Shown here piece by piece: positions 1-14,542 of a stretch of DNA of 64,000 bases. How positions within the stretch are numbered: position 1 is the stretch's first letter; every line of letters begins with the position of its first letter. The position numbers were made by a program, and so were the translations under genes. Under the pieces are notes generated by a model. That model was not told where the DNA came from. It searched no databases and saw nothing but the letters and a program-made list of their open reading frames with translations. This stretch comes from Amphiura filiformis (taxonomy: Eukaryota; Echinodermata; Ophiuroidea; Amphilepidida; Amphiuridae), in contig NW_027305504.1 of NCBI RefSeq assembly GCF_039555335.1, positions 124,001-188,000 of the forward strand. Reading direction: 5' to 3'.

Positions 1-374
1 TGGTATTGAATATCAAATGGTCATAGTTGGCGGTCACTTCAAATAGTCCCCAAGTCAACGAGATTCAGGAATGTCCTCTCATTGTTAATTGGTGGTTCAA
101 TCACCACTTGAACAGGATTCACTCACCACTTGAACAGGATTTAGCCAAAGCAAACAAGGACTAAAGCTATTTACTAATTCTAAACATAAGTATAAACTTA
201 TTATCCTCTTCAACAATAGGATTAAAGATTGGTGTTTGACTAGACTAAAATGAGAAACATGTAGGACAAATATTAGGTACATATGAATACAACCTCTATG
301 CACATTTTGCACTGTAACTCGAAATACAATTTGCCGACTTTACGAGCGGTTTGTGTTGGACGGTCACAATTATT

Positions 375-567
375 TATATCGTAATAATAAAACGACGCTT
401 CCTGCGTTTTATTCAAAATCTCGGATTGTGACTAAACGAGAGCACCTAAAGTCTTGATTATTGCAGGGTATGTTACTTTAATAAAGTTCATTATAAATAT
501 GTAAAAAAAAACAGAATTTTGAAAAAATATCGAGGGCGGCTACCTCAGCAAATGTTATAATATGGCT
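375..567. repeat. Right-end fragment of a TTAA-flanked MITE
   Basis: This stretch is clearly similar to the right half of the complete element at 29999-30461. Both share a run of aataataaaacg-type sequence, the phrase tcaaaatctcggatt and the terminus aaatgttataatatggct followed by TTAA (568-571). The matching left terminus is not seen upstream, so this is a truncated copy. The rest of 1-1070 shows no gene; around 650-720 there is a short ggtcaaaggtcat-type direct repeat. Confidence 0.6.
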
Positions 568-1073
568 TTAAATGAAAAAAAGAAAGAGTATAGTCAGTTA
601 AATGAATAAAACATAAATAATTGAATCAATTTAATTAATAAATTAATTAATGTCATCCGAGATCAAAGGTCATCAGGCAGTGGTCAATCGAGGTCAAAGG
701 TCATACGGGGTCAACGGGATAGACTTGACTTATTTGACTTATCTGCACAAGACGTTGTGTCACTTTGCTCCCTGCCGAGTAAGCCTCCTCTATTCAGTTC
801 TGTCTGTTGCTTGTGTCTTTGCTTCATGTGGGGTCATTGGTGGGGAAGCCGATGTTGAGGTACACCACATTTCGCCATACTGCATTTTAGAAACGCTTGC
901 GTGGTTACCTTTTTAAGATAACCGAGTGAGAGTGTTTTCAAGAAAAAAAATTTCCTGTCAAAACTGAAGCATCCTCTGTATAAAAGAAAATATGAATATT
1001 AACTGCACATCATATATAACGATTCGTGATACCCAATTGTGGCACATTTGATGTCGTTTAAGAGGCAGAGAAT

Positions 1074-1356
1074 ATGAAAGGTCAAAATTCTCAATTGATC
1101 GTCGGCTTTTTCTCCCAGCTACATACACTTTAAGAATATATCATTAGATTTATAAAATTTACTGCGAGGACTGTTATATATATATATATCAAAAATGTGA
1201 AAAATATCAAATTTTAATAATTTGTCATAAAATGAAAATTATTTGATATCAGAAAGACATTTTTCGTATTCAGAATGCAATTCGATAGGTCCGATGTGCT
1301 CTCATGTCCCACAAAAAAATACTGTCGAAACGCTCAAAACGCTCATTCCAGATACC
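1074..1356. repeat. Half copy of a palindromic TTAA element
   Basis: This is one arm of the same family as 1361-1996. It ends with cgctcattccagatacc directly against the TTAA at 1357-1360, and that terminus is the inverted counterpart of the next element's left end. The left side fades out near 1074, so only half an element is present. It shares its TTAA with the neighbouring copy. Confidence 0.6.
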
Positions 1357-1360
1357 TTAA

Positions 1361-1996
1361 GGGATCTAAAATGAGCGTTTATTGCGTTTCGACAGTATTT
1401 TTGAGGACATGAGAGCACTAGACATCTGAATTTCTGAATACGATGTCATGTTTTTCTGATATCAAATATTTTCATTTTTGAAAATCACAATATAATACAA
1501 ATTTTATGACAAATTATAAAAATTTGATATTTTTCAAATTTTTGATATATAACAGTCCTCGAAGTAATTATATAAATCTAATGATATATTCTTAAAGTGT
1601 ATGTAGCAGGATTGACAATCAATCAATTTGACCTTTCATATTGAAGATATAGATTTTTTTCCCAAAAAGACCTAATTTTTTTTTGTTTTTTTTTGAAAAA
1701 AAATCCATATCTTCAATACGAAAGGTCAAAATTTTCAATTGATCGTCGGCATTTCACCTACATACACGTTAAGTATAAATCATCAGATTTATAAAGTTTA
1801 TTTCGAGTACTGTTAAATATCAAAAATATCAATTTTTAATGATTTGCCATAAAATGTGTATTAAATTGCGAATTTCAAAAAAACAAAATTATTTGATATC
1901 AGAATGACATTCTTCGTATTCAGAATGCAATTCGATATGCCTGATGTGCTCTAATGTCCCAAAATAAATACTGTCCAAACGTTCATACCCCAGCCC
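1361..1996. mobile_element. Palindromic MITE with TTAA target duplication
   Basis: The element is 636 bp and flanked by TTAA at 1357-1360 and 1997-2000. Its ends begin gggatctaaaatgagcg and, on the other strand, gggctggggtatgaacg. The two arms, which include gacagtattt, a 'gagcac' block and the tatcaaatatttt stretch, are inverted copies around an A/T-homopolymer centre near 1660-1700. There is no transposase. TTAA sites and G-rich termini fit Kolobok- or piggyBac-type non-autonomous elements; which of the two is undecided. Confidence 0.75.
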
Positions 1997-1997
1997 T

Positions 1998-3110
1998 TAA
2001 GTTCAGCATGATATATCTTGGATCGTCAGACATGATCTGGTATTTTGTTGGGTTAATTTTCATTCCCCAGCTGCTGCATGCTTTTTCCAATTCATTAGTG
2101 GAGATTAGCAGGTTCTCAAAGTCCATATCCATGAGTGTGGTGTCATCTGCATATCGGATGTTGTTAATGCACATGTCACCCATCTGCACACGTGAGCCTA
2201 GAGTTTGGATGTCCTTCATGACAAATTCAAACCTTCAAACACCAACTAGGACTTCAAACCAATCGGTGATCTTTCCATTTACCACGAACTGAGCATTTAG
2301 TTTGCTCATACATTTTTGCAATGAGGTTCACCAGTTTACTGTAAATACCGCATCTGAGGTGCCTCTGGAACTCCTGAACCCACACTGTTCCTCTCTCAGA
2401 TGGTTATCTACAGTCTGTTGTGTTCGATAAGAGCCATCCTACAGAATACTTTACGGGATTGACAGGAGGATAATAGCTCTATAGTTGGCTGGGTCCGGTT
2501 TGTCGCCCTTTTTGTACACAGGCAGTGGCGTACCGTGGCCGCGCCAACCCCGGGGAGCTGAAGAAAATTCAATTTTGCCGCCCATTTGCTGCCCCAATTT
2601 TTTTCTCGGTCGTTTGAAAAAGTGAAGAGCAAAAAAAAAAAAAAAAAAAAAGGTTTCACGCGCTAGCGCCCTAAAAGCAGCACATTTTGATGAATAGTAC
2701 CATTTTTTCAAAATTTATTATGCTTTTTCAAATTTTTCCGCCCTTTTTTATTTACTAATTCTTTTTACCGCCCCTTCGTTTTTCCAGCCCTGTTTTTGCC
2801 GCCCTTCTTCTTCCGCCGCCCTTCATTTTGGCCGCCCCCTGCTTTTACCCCGGGGGGCTGGCGATCCCAAAGCCCATCCCCCCCAAAAAAATACGCGCAT
2901 GACAGGGGTTATTAGACCTTTACTCCAGTCTTCGGGGATGTTTCCTTCAGCCCAGGCGGTGTTAATGAACTTCAACAACATTTGTTTCAACATGGGTCCT
3001 CCTGCTTTCAACACTTCTGCTGAGATCTTATCCTACCCACACACTTTGTTGTTTTTAAAGTTTCTTAATGGCCTCTTAAACTTCATCTATGGAAAAGGGC
3101 AAACTTGGGA
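1998..3110 (-). mobile_element. RTE-like LINE reverse-transcriptase relic
   Basis: On the minus strand, pieces of a non-LTR reverse transcriptase can be read in order. They are an upstream IDEV-type stretch, AEGNIPEDWSKGLITPV near 2910-2990, KKGDKPDPANYRAI near 2470-2515, and NIRYADDTTLM near 2110-2180 with a following GMKINPTK. YADD is the catalytic motif of the palm domain. The order and wording resemble RTE-clade LINEs. It lacks endonuclease and 3' end, is frame-disrupted, and is interrupted by the hAT-like insert at 2523-2901. It abuts the TTAA element at its lower edge. Confidence 0.75.
2523..2901. mobile_element. hAT-like non-autonomous element nested in the LINE
   Basis: The left end reads cagtggcgtaccgtgg. 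The right end, read inverted, begins catgcgcgta. CAGTGGCGTA-type ends are typical of hAT elements. The interior is low-complexity, with repeated 'ccgccc' phrases and a poly-A run. It splits the LINE coding order between LITPV and KKGDK. The flanks share only about cctgt, so the expected 8-bp duplication is not clean. Confidence 0.55.
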
Positions 3111-3235
3111 GGAACAGAGGAGTGTAATAAATCACATTTAGTTGAAATCGGTAATTAGAGGGACAAGCCTAAAATAAGGTTGTGTTAAAGGTCATCAAAC
3201 TGATATCATCCGGAGTCGGAGGACAACAGGGCAAA

Positions 3236-3634
3236 CAGTTATATGTAATTTCTTACAACTAGTCCAAAGATTTTCACTTACTTGCAGACGTTTCGAAAAC
3301 TGACAGTTTTCTTTATCGATGCTATTGTTGCAATGACGATCTGTGTACAGCTGATGATTTCTGCTGCTTGGCAACGGAGTTGCCAGTTGATTTTTCACTT
3401 ATCAGATCGTCAAAGACGTGACTCAAGTTGTATTGCCCCTCGTCTCTGTTCATGGTATTACCCCGCTTTCTGATGGTGATCGCCTCCTTAATCCATCTCT
3501 TATATCTATTACTCTCTTTGCCGACGATCCTAGCCTGGCAACAATAGCATCGATAAAGAAAACGGTCAGTTTTCGAAACGTCTGCAAGTAAGTGGAAATC
3601 TTTAGACTAGTTGTAAGAAATTACATATACCAGT
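3236..3634 (-). mobile_element. Penelope-like element: GIY-YIG endonuclease tail between inverted arms
   Basis: The minus strand at about 3340-3520 encodes RYKRWIKEAITIRKRG, then NRDEGQYNLSHVFDDLI. This is the typical C-terminal end of Penelope-like-element GIY-YIG endonucleases. It is bracketed by near-identical inverted arms of about 95 bp (3236-3332 and 3532-3634), each containing cgaaacgtctgcaagtaagt or its complement. No reverse-transcriptase part is present. Inverted terminal segments are known for this class (pseudo-LTRs). Confidence 0.6.
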
Positions 3635-3639
3635 TTATC

Positions 3640-5255
3640 ATGAACAGTCCCGATGAATATCTTCAAGAAAGGGTCAAACAGTATCGCTATCATGGTCCTG
3701 ATCGATGGGGCCTAAACTGTAAAATAATAATAATTTACGCATACGGGTAAAATGGCTCTAGTTTTAAATAATAATTAAATAATTAATTAAAAATCAAATA
3801 CAATTAAATGAAAACCAGGGGTCTACTCCTAAAAGTGTGCACTTAGTCTATAAACCTAAATGTTTGGATTTACAGTGAAGGGAAGGCGTGTTTGTCTTGG
3901 GACAGGTGTGATTGACACTTTTTTGTGTGGAAAGATCATAGAAACTCTTTACATGATTCATTGTAACAGGTGTAGAATCAAATTTAGAAAATTAGGTTCA
4001 ATTCAAATTCAAATTTGCATATTTAATATAATGCCATAGAATGGCAACAATTGAAAACACTCCCAAAGGTTACCAGATAATATTAAAGTGTACATTCTAG
4101 TAACGGTTATGAAAAGTTTTCATAACATTTTACAATGAACGTTTCCGATTTTGTTGCACATAGCGGGACTACTGTTATTTTAAAGTTCTTTCCTAAAGCC
4201 TACATTGAAGGCCAACGTTATTAAAGCGTTATACATATGCAACCTTTTGGGAAAATGTTCTCTAACGTCGAGCCTATTTCCAGTAACATCAGAGGGGGTA
4301 GGAGGTGTACCACCTGTGATTTTGGGATAAAATTACACTTTGTGTGTACCAATTTTTGCATATTTGGTCGTCTGATTTTATCAATATCCAAGAAACATTT
4401 CAAATTAGGTTCTTGCACTAGATAATGGTCTACAGAACATAAATACCAACTTTCATGTCTATAGGGGGTATACTTTAGGAGCTGCATTTTTTCAAATGTC
4501 GACTTTGGTGAAAAAATGAAATGCGTGAAAAACGTCATGCAATGGGTTCGTAAACAAAGAAAATAATAAGATTCTTGTTGTAATTAGCACGCTTTTTATA
4601 CAATTTGCATAATGTTTCCAGATTTGTTTTTCATGTAATGAAAACTGCATACATTAATGTGTCTGAAAATGACAAAAACTAATTTTTGATGAAATGCTGA
4701 TTTTGGCCTATTTAATTACATCTGTACCACCATTGATCTTTCCGTAGGAACTCGACCATAACCAAATAGGAGCTCGCATTACCCCTATCATATCCCCGGT
4801 CTACGCCAAGCTGGCACAACTTAATCCAATTTCTACAAACTTTTACGTCTGTCATGAAATGCCATTTCAAGACTTGCGTCTTGACCATCCTTTTTGGACT
4901 GTACAATATTCACTCTAGCCTTTTTGGGCAAAGAGAACGTTCTAACGGATTCCAATCTCTACAGGTGGTTGGTCCTGGGAAACTCCTTATCACTCAATTT
5001 CTTTGAAACTATCATGGAAACATCGATATGACGTACTTCCTGATGTTACAATATCTATCGTTACGCCCTATGCTACATTAATGCGGAACTCTTGATTAAG
5101 GTGTAAAATGTATACACACTTGCGGGGGGTGGGGTGAGGTAGAATGGATGGATTACTTTGCCGATTGCTCATTTCCTTTCATGCATAGATTCAGCGCAAG
5201 GTCAAGTTGGTTGTCATACATTTGTCATACAGTTGTCATACATATACATCATACA
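3640..5255. other. Unassigned intergenic DNA
   Basis: This is AT-rich sequence upstream of CD225 gene A. The longest open frame, 4221-4538 on the minus strand (105 codons), has no recognisable domain and no splice-consistent neighbours. I see no RNA gene and no clear transposon boundary. Confidence 0.5.
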
Positions 5256-5259
5256 TGTA

Positions 5260-5291
5260 GCATAACGTAATAGTATATGTAATTCGGATTG
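5260..5291 (+). promoter_or_regulatory. Conserved upstream block of CD225 gene A
   Basis: The block gcataacgtaa...agtatatgtaattcgg lies about 45-75 bp before the start codon. It recurs almost unchanged, at a similar distance, before gene B (12498-12533). The shared spacing suggests core promoter or 5' leader sequence. The alternative is simple retention after a recent duplication. Confidence 0.4.
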
Positions 5292-5334
5292 CTTTATAAA
5301 TTTCAAATTTAGTTTCAACATATTAAAGATCAAA

Positions 5335-9012
<3,678 letters not shown>

Positions 9013-9020
9013 ATACAATC

Positions 9021-9085
9021 AAAGACCTTCAATGTTGAAGGTCTTTGGATGAAACGTGCAATATTGTTTGTATGAGTAAATTAAA
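9021..9085 (+). promoter_or_regulatory. 3'UTR hairpin and poly(A) signal of gene A
   Basis: Just after the stop codon, aaagaccttcaa (9021-9032) and its exact complement (9035-9046) form a 12-bp stem with a 2-nt loop. ATTAAA follows at 9080-9085 as the probable cleavage signal. The wider 3'UTR aligns with that of gene B, but the stem is eroded there. Confidence 0.5.
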
Positions 9086-10122
9086 GTGCATTTCATATCA
9101 CTGAAAATTACACATTAAACGAGATATGATATGTACTGTAGTTGCATCTACATCTAAAGATATAATGGAGAAAATCCTAGTCGGTCTGCTTTTCCCTGTA
9201 GAAGAATTTCACACATTCCTACACCTTAATGGCAGACATTGCTGAGTCCCCGTCGGGCCAATCTCACCTGAAATGTGAAACGATACATCCTTGGCGGGAA
9301 TTTTAAACTGTATTCCACCACCCGTGGTTACACGTAGACAACATAATGATGAATATTTGCAACACAATACAAAATATTAAGATCGATTAAAGGTTTTATG
9401 TATCCAATTGGGCAGTCACAACACCAGTTTGCTGCGGATGGGATCCAAATGGCTGATTGAATTCTGACCCATCACTTGGCTCGTTGGATTCGCCTATACT
9501 TTTTTCTATTGATACCTCTAGAGTTGCTTGCTTCTGGCTCAATTTATAGAAATTATACAGGTGAATTTTGGCATGACCCAGTGGTAAAGTAATTAATACT
9601 TCAAAACAAAGCCTAAAATCACCGCAGAAACAAATTCTGACTTGGTCGGCTTGACGCCATACATACTACTAATGAAAAACTGTTTTTGATATCACTTTTC
9701 TTTTTTCTAGTCTAAAAAAATGAATTGCAAATATACAGACTAAGATACACCCTGTGCAATATGCATATAAGCATCAGGCATCACGGACACGCAACAAAGA
9801 GAGGTGGCTTTTAGAAGAATTTGACAAAATGATTCAGGACGCAAAAAGATAGCAACGCATGAAAACGAGCCGTCAAGAATTTGACAGTTACGAAATAGGG
9901 AAAACAAAAGCACTTAGGACCACGAAATTGGTGTTTTTAGGTAGGTTACCCTTGACTACCTCCTATCAAATCAAAATTGAGATTTTGGTGTTGGAAGACA
10001 GCTCATATTTTCGTATGTGTCTGGCAGCGGCGTATAATGGACTGACCTTGTTTGCAACATTTACAAATGGAAACATGACATGCATAGGCAGATATACCAG
10101 AGTAAAAACTCCGGACATACCT
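9086..10122. other. Unassigned spacer A-B, first part
   Basis: I find no gene. Parts, such as the ggacgcaaaaagatagcaa type phrase near 9837-9855, recur downstream of gene B (about 21180-21230), so this looks like duplicated flanking sequence from the A/B tandem duplication. Confidence 0.45.
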
Positions 10123-10193
10123 GCCTGTGCGGGGATTTGAACCCCAGAAATCTCGCTTGTCGGGCGAGCGCTCGACCACTGAGCTACACAGAC
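10123..10193 (-). pseudogene. tRNA-Val(GAC)-like sequence
   Basis: Read on the minus strand, 71 nt fold as a complete cloverleaf. The acceptor stem is GTCTGTG with CACAGGC. The D arm is GCTC...GAGC. The anticodon stem is CTCGC/GCGAG with loop CCGACAA (anticodon GAC). The T arm has loop TTCAAAT. Position 33 is C instead of the near-universal U, and a GAC valine anticodon is unusual in animals. A run of five T follows about 15 nt downstream. A tRNA-derived SINE head or a tRNA pseudogene fits best; a functional gene is less likely. Confidence 0.55.
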
Positions 10194-10197
10194 TGTC

Positions 10198-10305
10198 CCT
10201 GATAAACAGGACTCAAGTCTGGTACTTATGGACATGAGCAGTCAGGGTAACTGTTCCTGATAAACATAATTAAAGTCTGGTACTTATGGATATGAGCAGT
10301 CAAAT
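10198..10305. repeat. Two tandem copies of a ~58-bp unit
   Basis: The phrase ctgataaaca, followed by agtctggtacttatgga and atgagcagtca, occurs twice in direct order immediately beside the tRNA-like sequence. This arrangement would fit the body of a SINE. Confidence 0.6.
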
Positions 10306-10345
10306 TTTTAACTCACATTCTAGTGACTTTTCACCACTACATCAG

Positions 10346-10752
10346 TGGCTTTATCAGACTGGAAACTTACCACATCTGGCTGTTTCTTTTTATGGGTAAC
10401 AGGAGGCACCGTAGAGGACGTGATAAGTTGGTCAAAGATGTTGTTGCGTATGTAGGCCCCCTCGTCCTTATTTAGAGTTTCATGTCCTTTTCTGCGGATC
10501 CAAATGGTTTCTTTGAGCCACCTGGTAGTCTTATCAGCTTCACGATTAGTGACCAGATTTGTGAATGTCTACGACAGAAGATTTGCGATTTGCACGTGTA
10601 AATGGTCTGGATTCAAATTTCTCAACCACGTTTTGGTACTCTTTTAGTCGGGTACCGAAGGGGCGACCTGTTTCACCAATATAGGAACTGGTTCCTCCTG
10701 TTACCCATAAAAGGATATGTTCAGCCAGATGTGATGAGTTGCCAGTCTGATG
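10346..10752 (-). mobile_element. Penelope-like endonuclease relic with inverted arms
   Basis: The minus strand contains SSYIGETGRPFGTRLKEYQ (the GIY-YIG entry motif) near 10630-10690. Further on is WLKETIWIRRKGHETLNKDE with GAYIRNNIFDQLI. Together these cover a Penelope-like GIY-YIG endonuclease, including the E..I.I....LN.DEG.Y tail. It is bracketed by inverted copies of a segment with cctcctgttacccataaaa and cagccagatgtg. The frame is not continuous. It shares its architecture with 3236-3634 but not its arm sequence. Confidence 0.65.
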
Positions 10753-12497
10753 AATTTACAATTAAAATCAACATTCCTAATGAACTTGTTCAAAATAACA
10801 ACAAAAAAGGGTGTTTTCCAATTAACATTAGGCAATGTACTAAGATTGAGCAATATGGGAATTCCCCATGATATTAATAACTATGATTGAATTAATTTAT
10901 TGCACCCAAAGGGGATTCCCCGCTTTGTCATAACACATAAAGTATTGCATGATCACTTGATTATACATGAACATGGGATTCTCAACGTTCATGAAATAGC
11001 TTTAAACGTAAACAAAATTAAAATTAAATTAATTACTCAGGGTGCATCACAGTATCCATTTTAAAATACTTGAATAAAGTTAGTTACAAATTTGTCTTGT
11101 CTTAGAATGCTCACAGTCAAATGAGTTTGGAATGGAATAATTGACCTCAAACAAAACATCATGTACATGTACAACAAAATTTTAGGCTTTAGCAGCTACA
11201 TGTGATATCATGCTAATGTATACAGGTGCTTTTGAGTCATTCTCAACTTTGATTTCCCCTATTTTACATAATTATTTACTTTTATAGTATTTTTATAGCT
11301 TTTTCGGATATAAAATGTATCTACTAATGACAAAATTGGTGGCGCTATTTAGTTACTGGAAATTACTCTTATACAGATAATTCCTCTTTGTTGATGAATT
11401 ATGTTCATAGAATTTCCTTGTTGCTTGTTTCACCTATTCCAGCTGTTTTAATGGCAGTATTAATCATCTACCCCTTGCAAATAAAGAAATATGATTTAGG
11501 ATAAATAGCGCCATCTCTAGTTTGCATTTAGTTAATAATGAAGCCAATTCTATATACATCAAACAAGCGTGCAAAACGGATGACCCGATTTTAACATGTT
11601 TTAATACAAATATTCATTCGTGTTGGTTCTGTAGCATTAGTATGAGAACTCATACACGTTCTCCTTTTCTTTAATACAAATATCAGTCGTGGAATTCTCC
11701 GACTGATATACGTATTAAAAAGAAGCGAATGGGTATGGGTAGTGTACACATGCATGTACGCTCTGCGCTATTAATGTTTTACGCGCGAATGTACTCTCCT
11801 ACGTCACAACTAAACTTAATGCGAACCAATGTACATTTTTGGATTCCTTTATGGGCAGACGATTAACTTTTACACAGGATTGTGATATATATTTTTTGTT
11901 CAAATTGACCCCTGCACTGTTTAACCTCAAATGAGCCCTACCAAAAATTACCAAACCAATACACGTTGAAGAGTGTAGCCCAGCCAACTCTATTTAGTAT
12001 TCATCAGGCAAATAAAAAAAACAATTTCAAACCTTTAAGATTTGGTCCGCTGTTCCTCTATTAAAGTATACGACATTACGCAAATAGTAAAGCAGCAAAT
12101 GGGCTGTATTGTATCTTATCTTGTACGGTTACTTTTCAAGCTGTTTCAGCACGTCACATCACAGCTCCCATTGGGTACCCCATTCCTTTTTGAAAGGAAT
12201 TTTTTGACCAGTTACGATTGCTTTAAATCCAGATTTTCAAAAAAATTCCAGCAAAAATAGTTCACAATCGAAAATTCTATATTTGATAAGCTCGTTTCGG
12301 ACAATTCCATGGCTTTTGTTAATACATTATAGCATTTTTAAGCTTTTTCCAGTATGATATTGGCAACTGGAATTCCAGTCGTTTTCAGGAAGTAAACCTA
12401 GAAATCCAGGCGTACCTGATTCACCTGGTTCAGTACTTGATCAAATACAATGATATTGACTGAAAAATTTCCCATGGCATACATACATATCCATGCC
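10753..12497. other. Unassigned spacer between CD225 genes A and B
   Basis: No convincing gene. Short palindromes occur, for example tcagtcg...cgactga near 11680-11705, and a pair of inverted ggcgctattta motifs at about 11340 and 11510. None has clear element ends. Confidence 0.45.
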
Positions 12498-12533
12498 GCA
12501 TAACGTAATTATAGTATAATGTAATTCGGTTTG
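12498..12533 (+). promoter_or_regulatory. Conserved upstream block of CD225 gene B
   Basis: gcataacgtaattatagtat followed by aatgtaattcggtttg matches the block before gene A. The sequence down to the ATG (...agatcaaaatggagtc) is also shared. This supports the choice of start codon in both genes. Confidence 0.4.
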
Positions 12534-12572
12534 TTTCTTAAATCGCAGGTTCCGTTTTAGCTTAAGATCAAA

Positions 12573-13290
12573 ATGGAGTCCAACAATGAGGAAGGTAGGT
12601 GAAAGGGTTTCTTTTTCATATATTTGTTTAATGTTTTACTTCCATATGTTATGACAGTAGAGATGCACTGATCAAAAAGCTTCTTTATCAGATAATTTGC
12701 CATGGTTTTGTCTGTTAATATGTCTTTGCATCAACTGAAAGCTGCCGATCCTGCTTGTGTTTTTCTATTTATTTCCTGCAACTGGTTACCAACTGACTAA
12801 ATCACCTGTCCTCGGTATATTTGGATACCTGCTTCAGTGTTTCATTTCCAATTTTGATTTCCTTGTTATCTGCATACATACAGGTTGGGCATGACCTTTG
12901 TTTTTTACATTTATTTTTATTCCTTTTATTACGGCATGTTTAAGTTTAAATTGGTTTAAGGTCTATATTTTTGTATTTAACTCTATTTGTGCAAAAGTGC
13001 CCTATTATTATATTGACCAAACTGTATAATTGTTTTTATTTATGATGCTGATACATCATTCATTCTAAAATATTGTTGTACTGTACTTGTACCGTGTTAC
13101 CCGTTCATATTAACCTTGATACCACAGCCAGTGCATACGTCAGCCTTTCTTCTTGCTCAATGTTCTGGGAAGGAGGTCGTCTCTTCACCTGTTTCTAAAC
13201 ACCATTACCACCAATGTCCCTTTTTTATAGTTATGCTCTAGTCATGGTTCAATGGCTGTTACTTGTATATAATTTATATTTGTGTTATAC

Positions 13291-13327
<37 letters not shown>

Positions 13328-14485
13328 CAGCATTTATATAGCGCATTGTGAATCTCAGATTCCTCAATGCGCTTTACAGATTTAAAAACTACCAAACTTA
13401 ATTTACAATATATGATTTTAACTTAAGAATTATACAAACAATACTATGCATAAAAATAGCAGGCCAGCTGCAAGCAAACAACTTTAGAATGGCAAGAGTA
13501 ACCCTAACACCAGTGAGAGGCCCACCGACAAAATCCCCAAGGGGGGCTGTCGGTGCACCTCACACCGGCATCATCAATACATCAAAACAAAAAAAAGCAC
13601 TATTTTTTTACTATTGTACATTTGTACATGTGTACATTTGTACATGTGTATTGTACATTTGTACATGTGTACTATTGTACATGACATATTGTGCCTTACA
13701 GATGCAGCCATAATAATCGTTGATTTTGATACTGCTTCATAATTATTTATGAGTCATTACTAACTCTACTTATTGTTTATTTCATGCATGTGTTACGAGT
13801 TGTTACAAGACTCAAGGCCAAAAACACCTTTTACCTAAATTCAATTCAGAATGCACAACAAAACACACTGTTTGATTAAGTTAATAATATTTGAATCTTT
13901 AATGAAAAATAAAGTATGATTTAACAATGATTTTGAATGAATGAAATTCATAAATTAGGAATGTTACCTAACCAGCAGCTTTTCTTGTTGACCACAAAAT
14001 TCTGTTACACTCTATGTTCTTGATGTATATCCTGAACACTTTTATATCCTTTGCGTATAAAATCCTCGCACAGATGATCTCCAAAATAGTGCTTTTTTCA
14101 CCTTTCACACCTTTTAGTGGAAAACAGGCGTGCCTTGCATCCCCCTGTTTCGACTTACACTAACAGATGTGTTGTTTCATATCCAGACTTCAGCAAGTCT
14201 ACAGAAGAATATATTGCTTTCTTGGAAGAGGTACGCACTTTGGCGTATTCTATATCTTCTCTATTATTACTGGATGATTGAGTAGTACATTGATTACATA
14301 AGATTATGTCTGCTTGGCAAATTACTTCCTTATTTTATTGTGTTACTCTTATTTGTCATGACAATTTACTATTTCTTATAACTGAAGTGATAGCCATAAG
14401 TTCTATTAAGTCAATATTGTATTTTAATTAAAGCATTATTATTGGTGGTAGTATTAATTACTACCATTATTATTCTTTCTACCAC

Positions 14486-14542
<57 letters not shown>

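Noticed and set aside
1074-1640. Single ~570-bp palindromic element centred at 1358
   Set aside because: The centre is a TTAA with element termini on both sides, so this is a junction of two copies; the true element is 1361-1996.
2408-2711. Minus-strand frames with poly-Phe
   Set aside because: Composite of the LINE relic and the poly-A run inside the hAT-like insert.
4221-4538. 105-codon minus-strand frame
   Set aside because: No domain, no splice context, and a competing plus-strand frame; probably chance.
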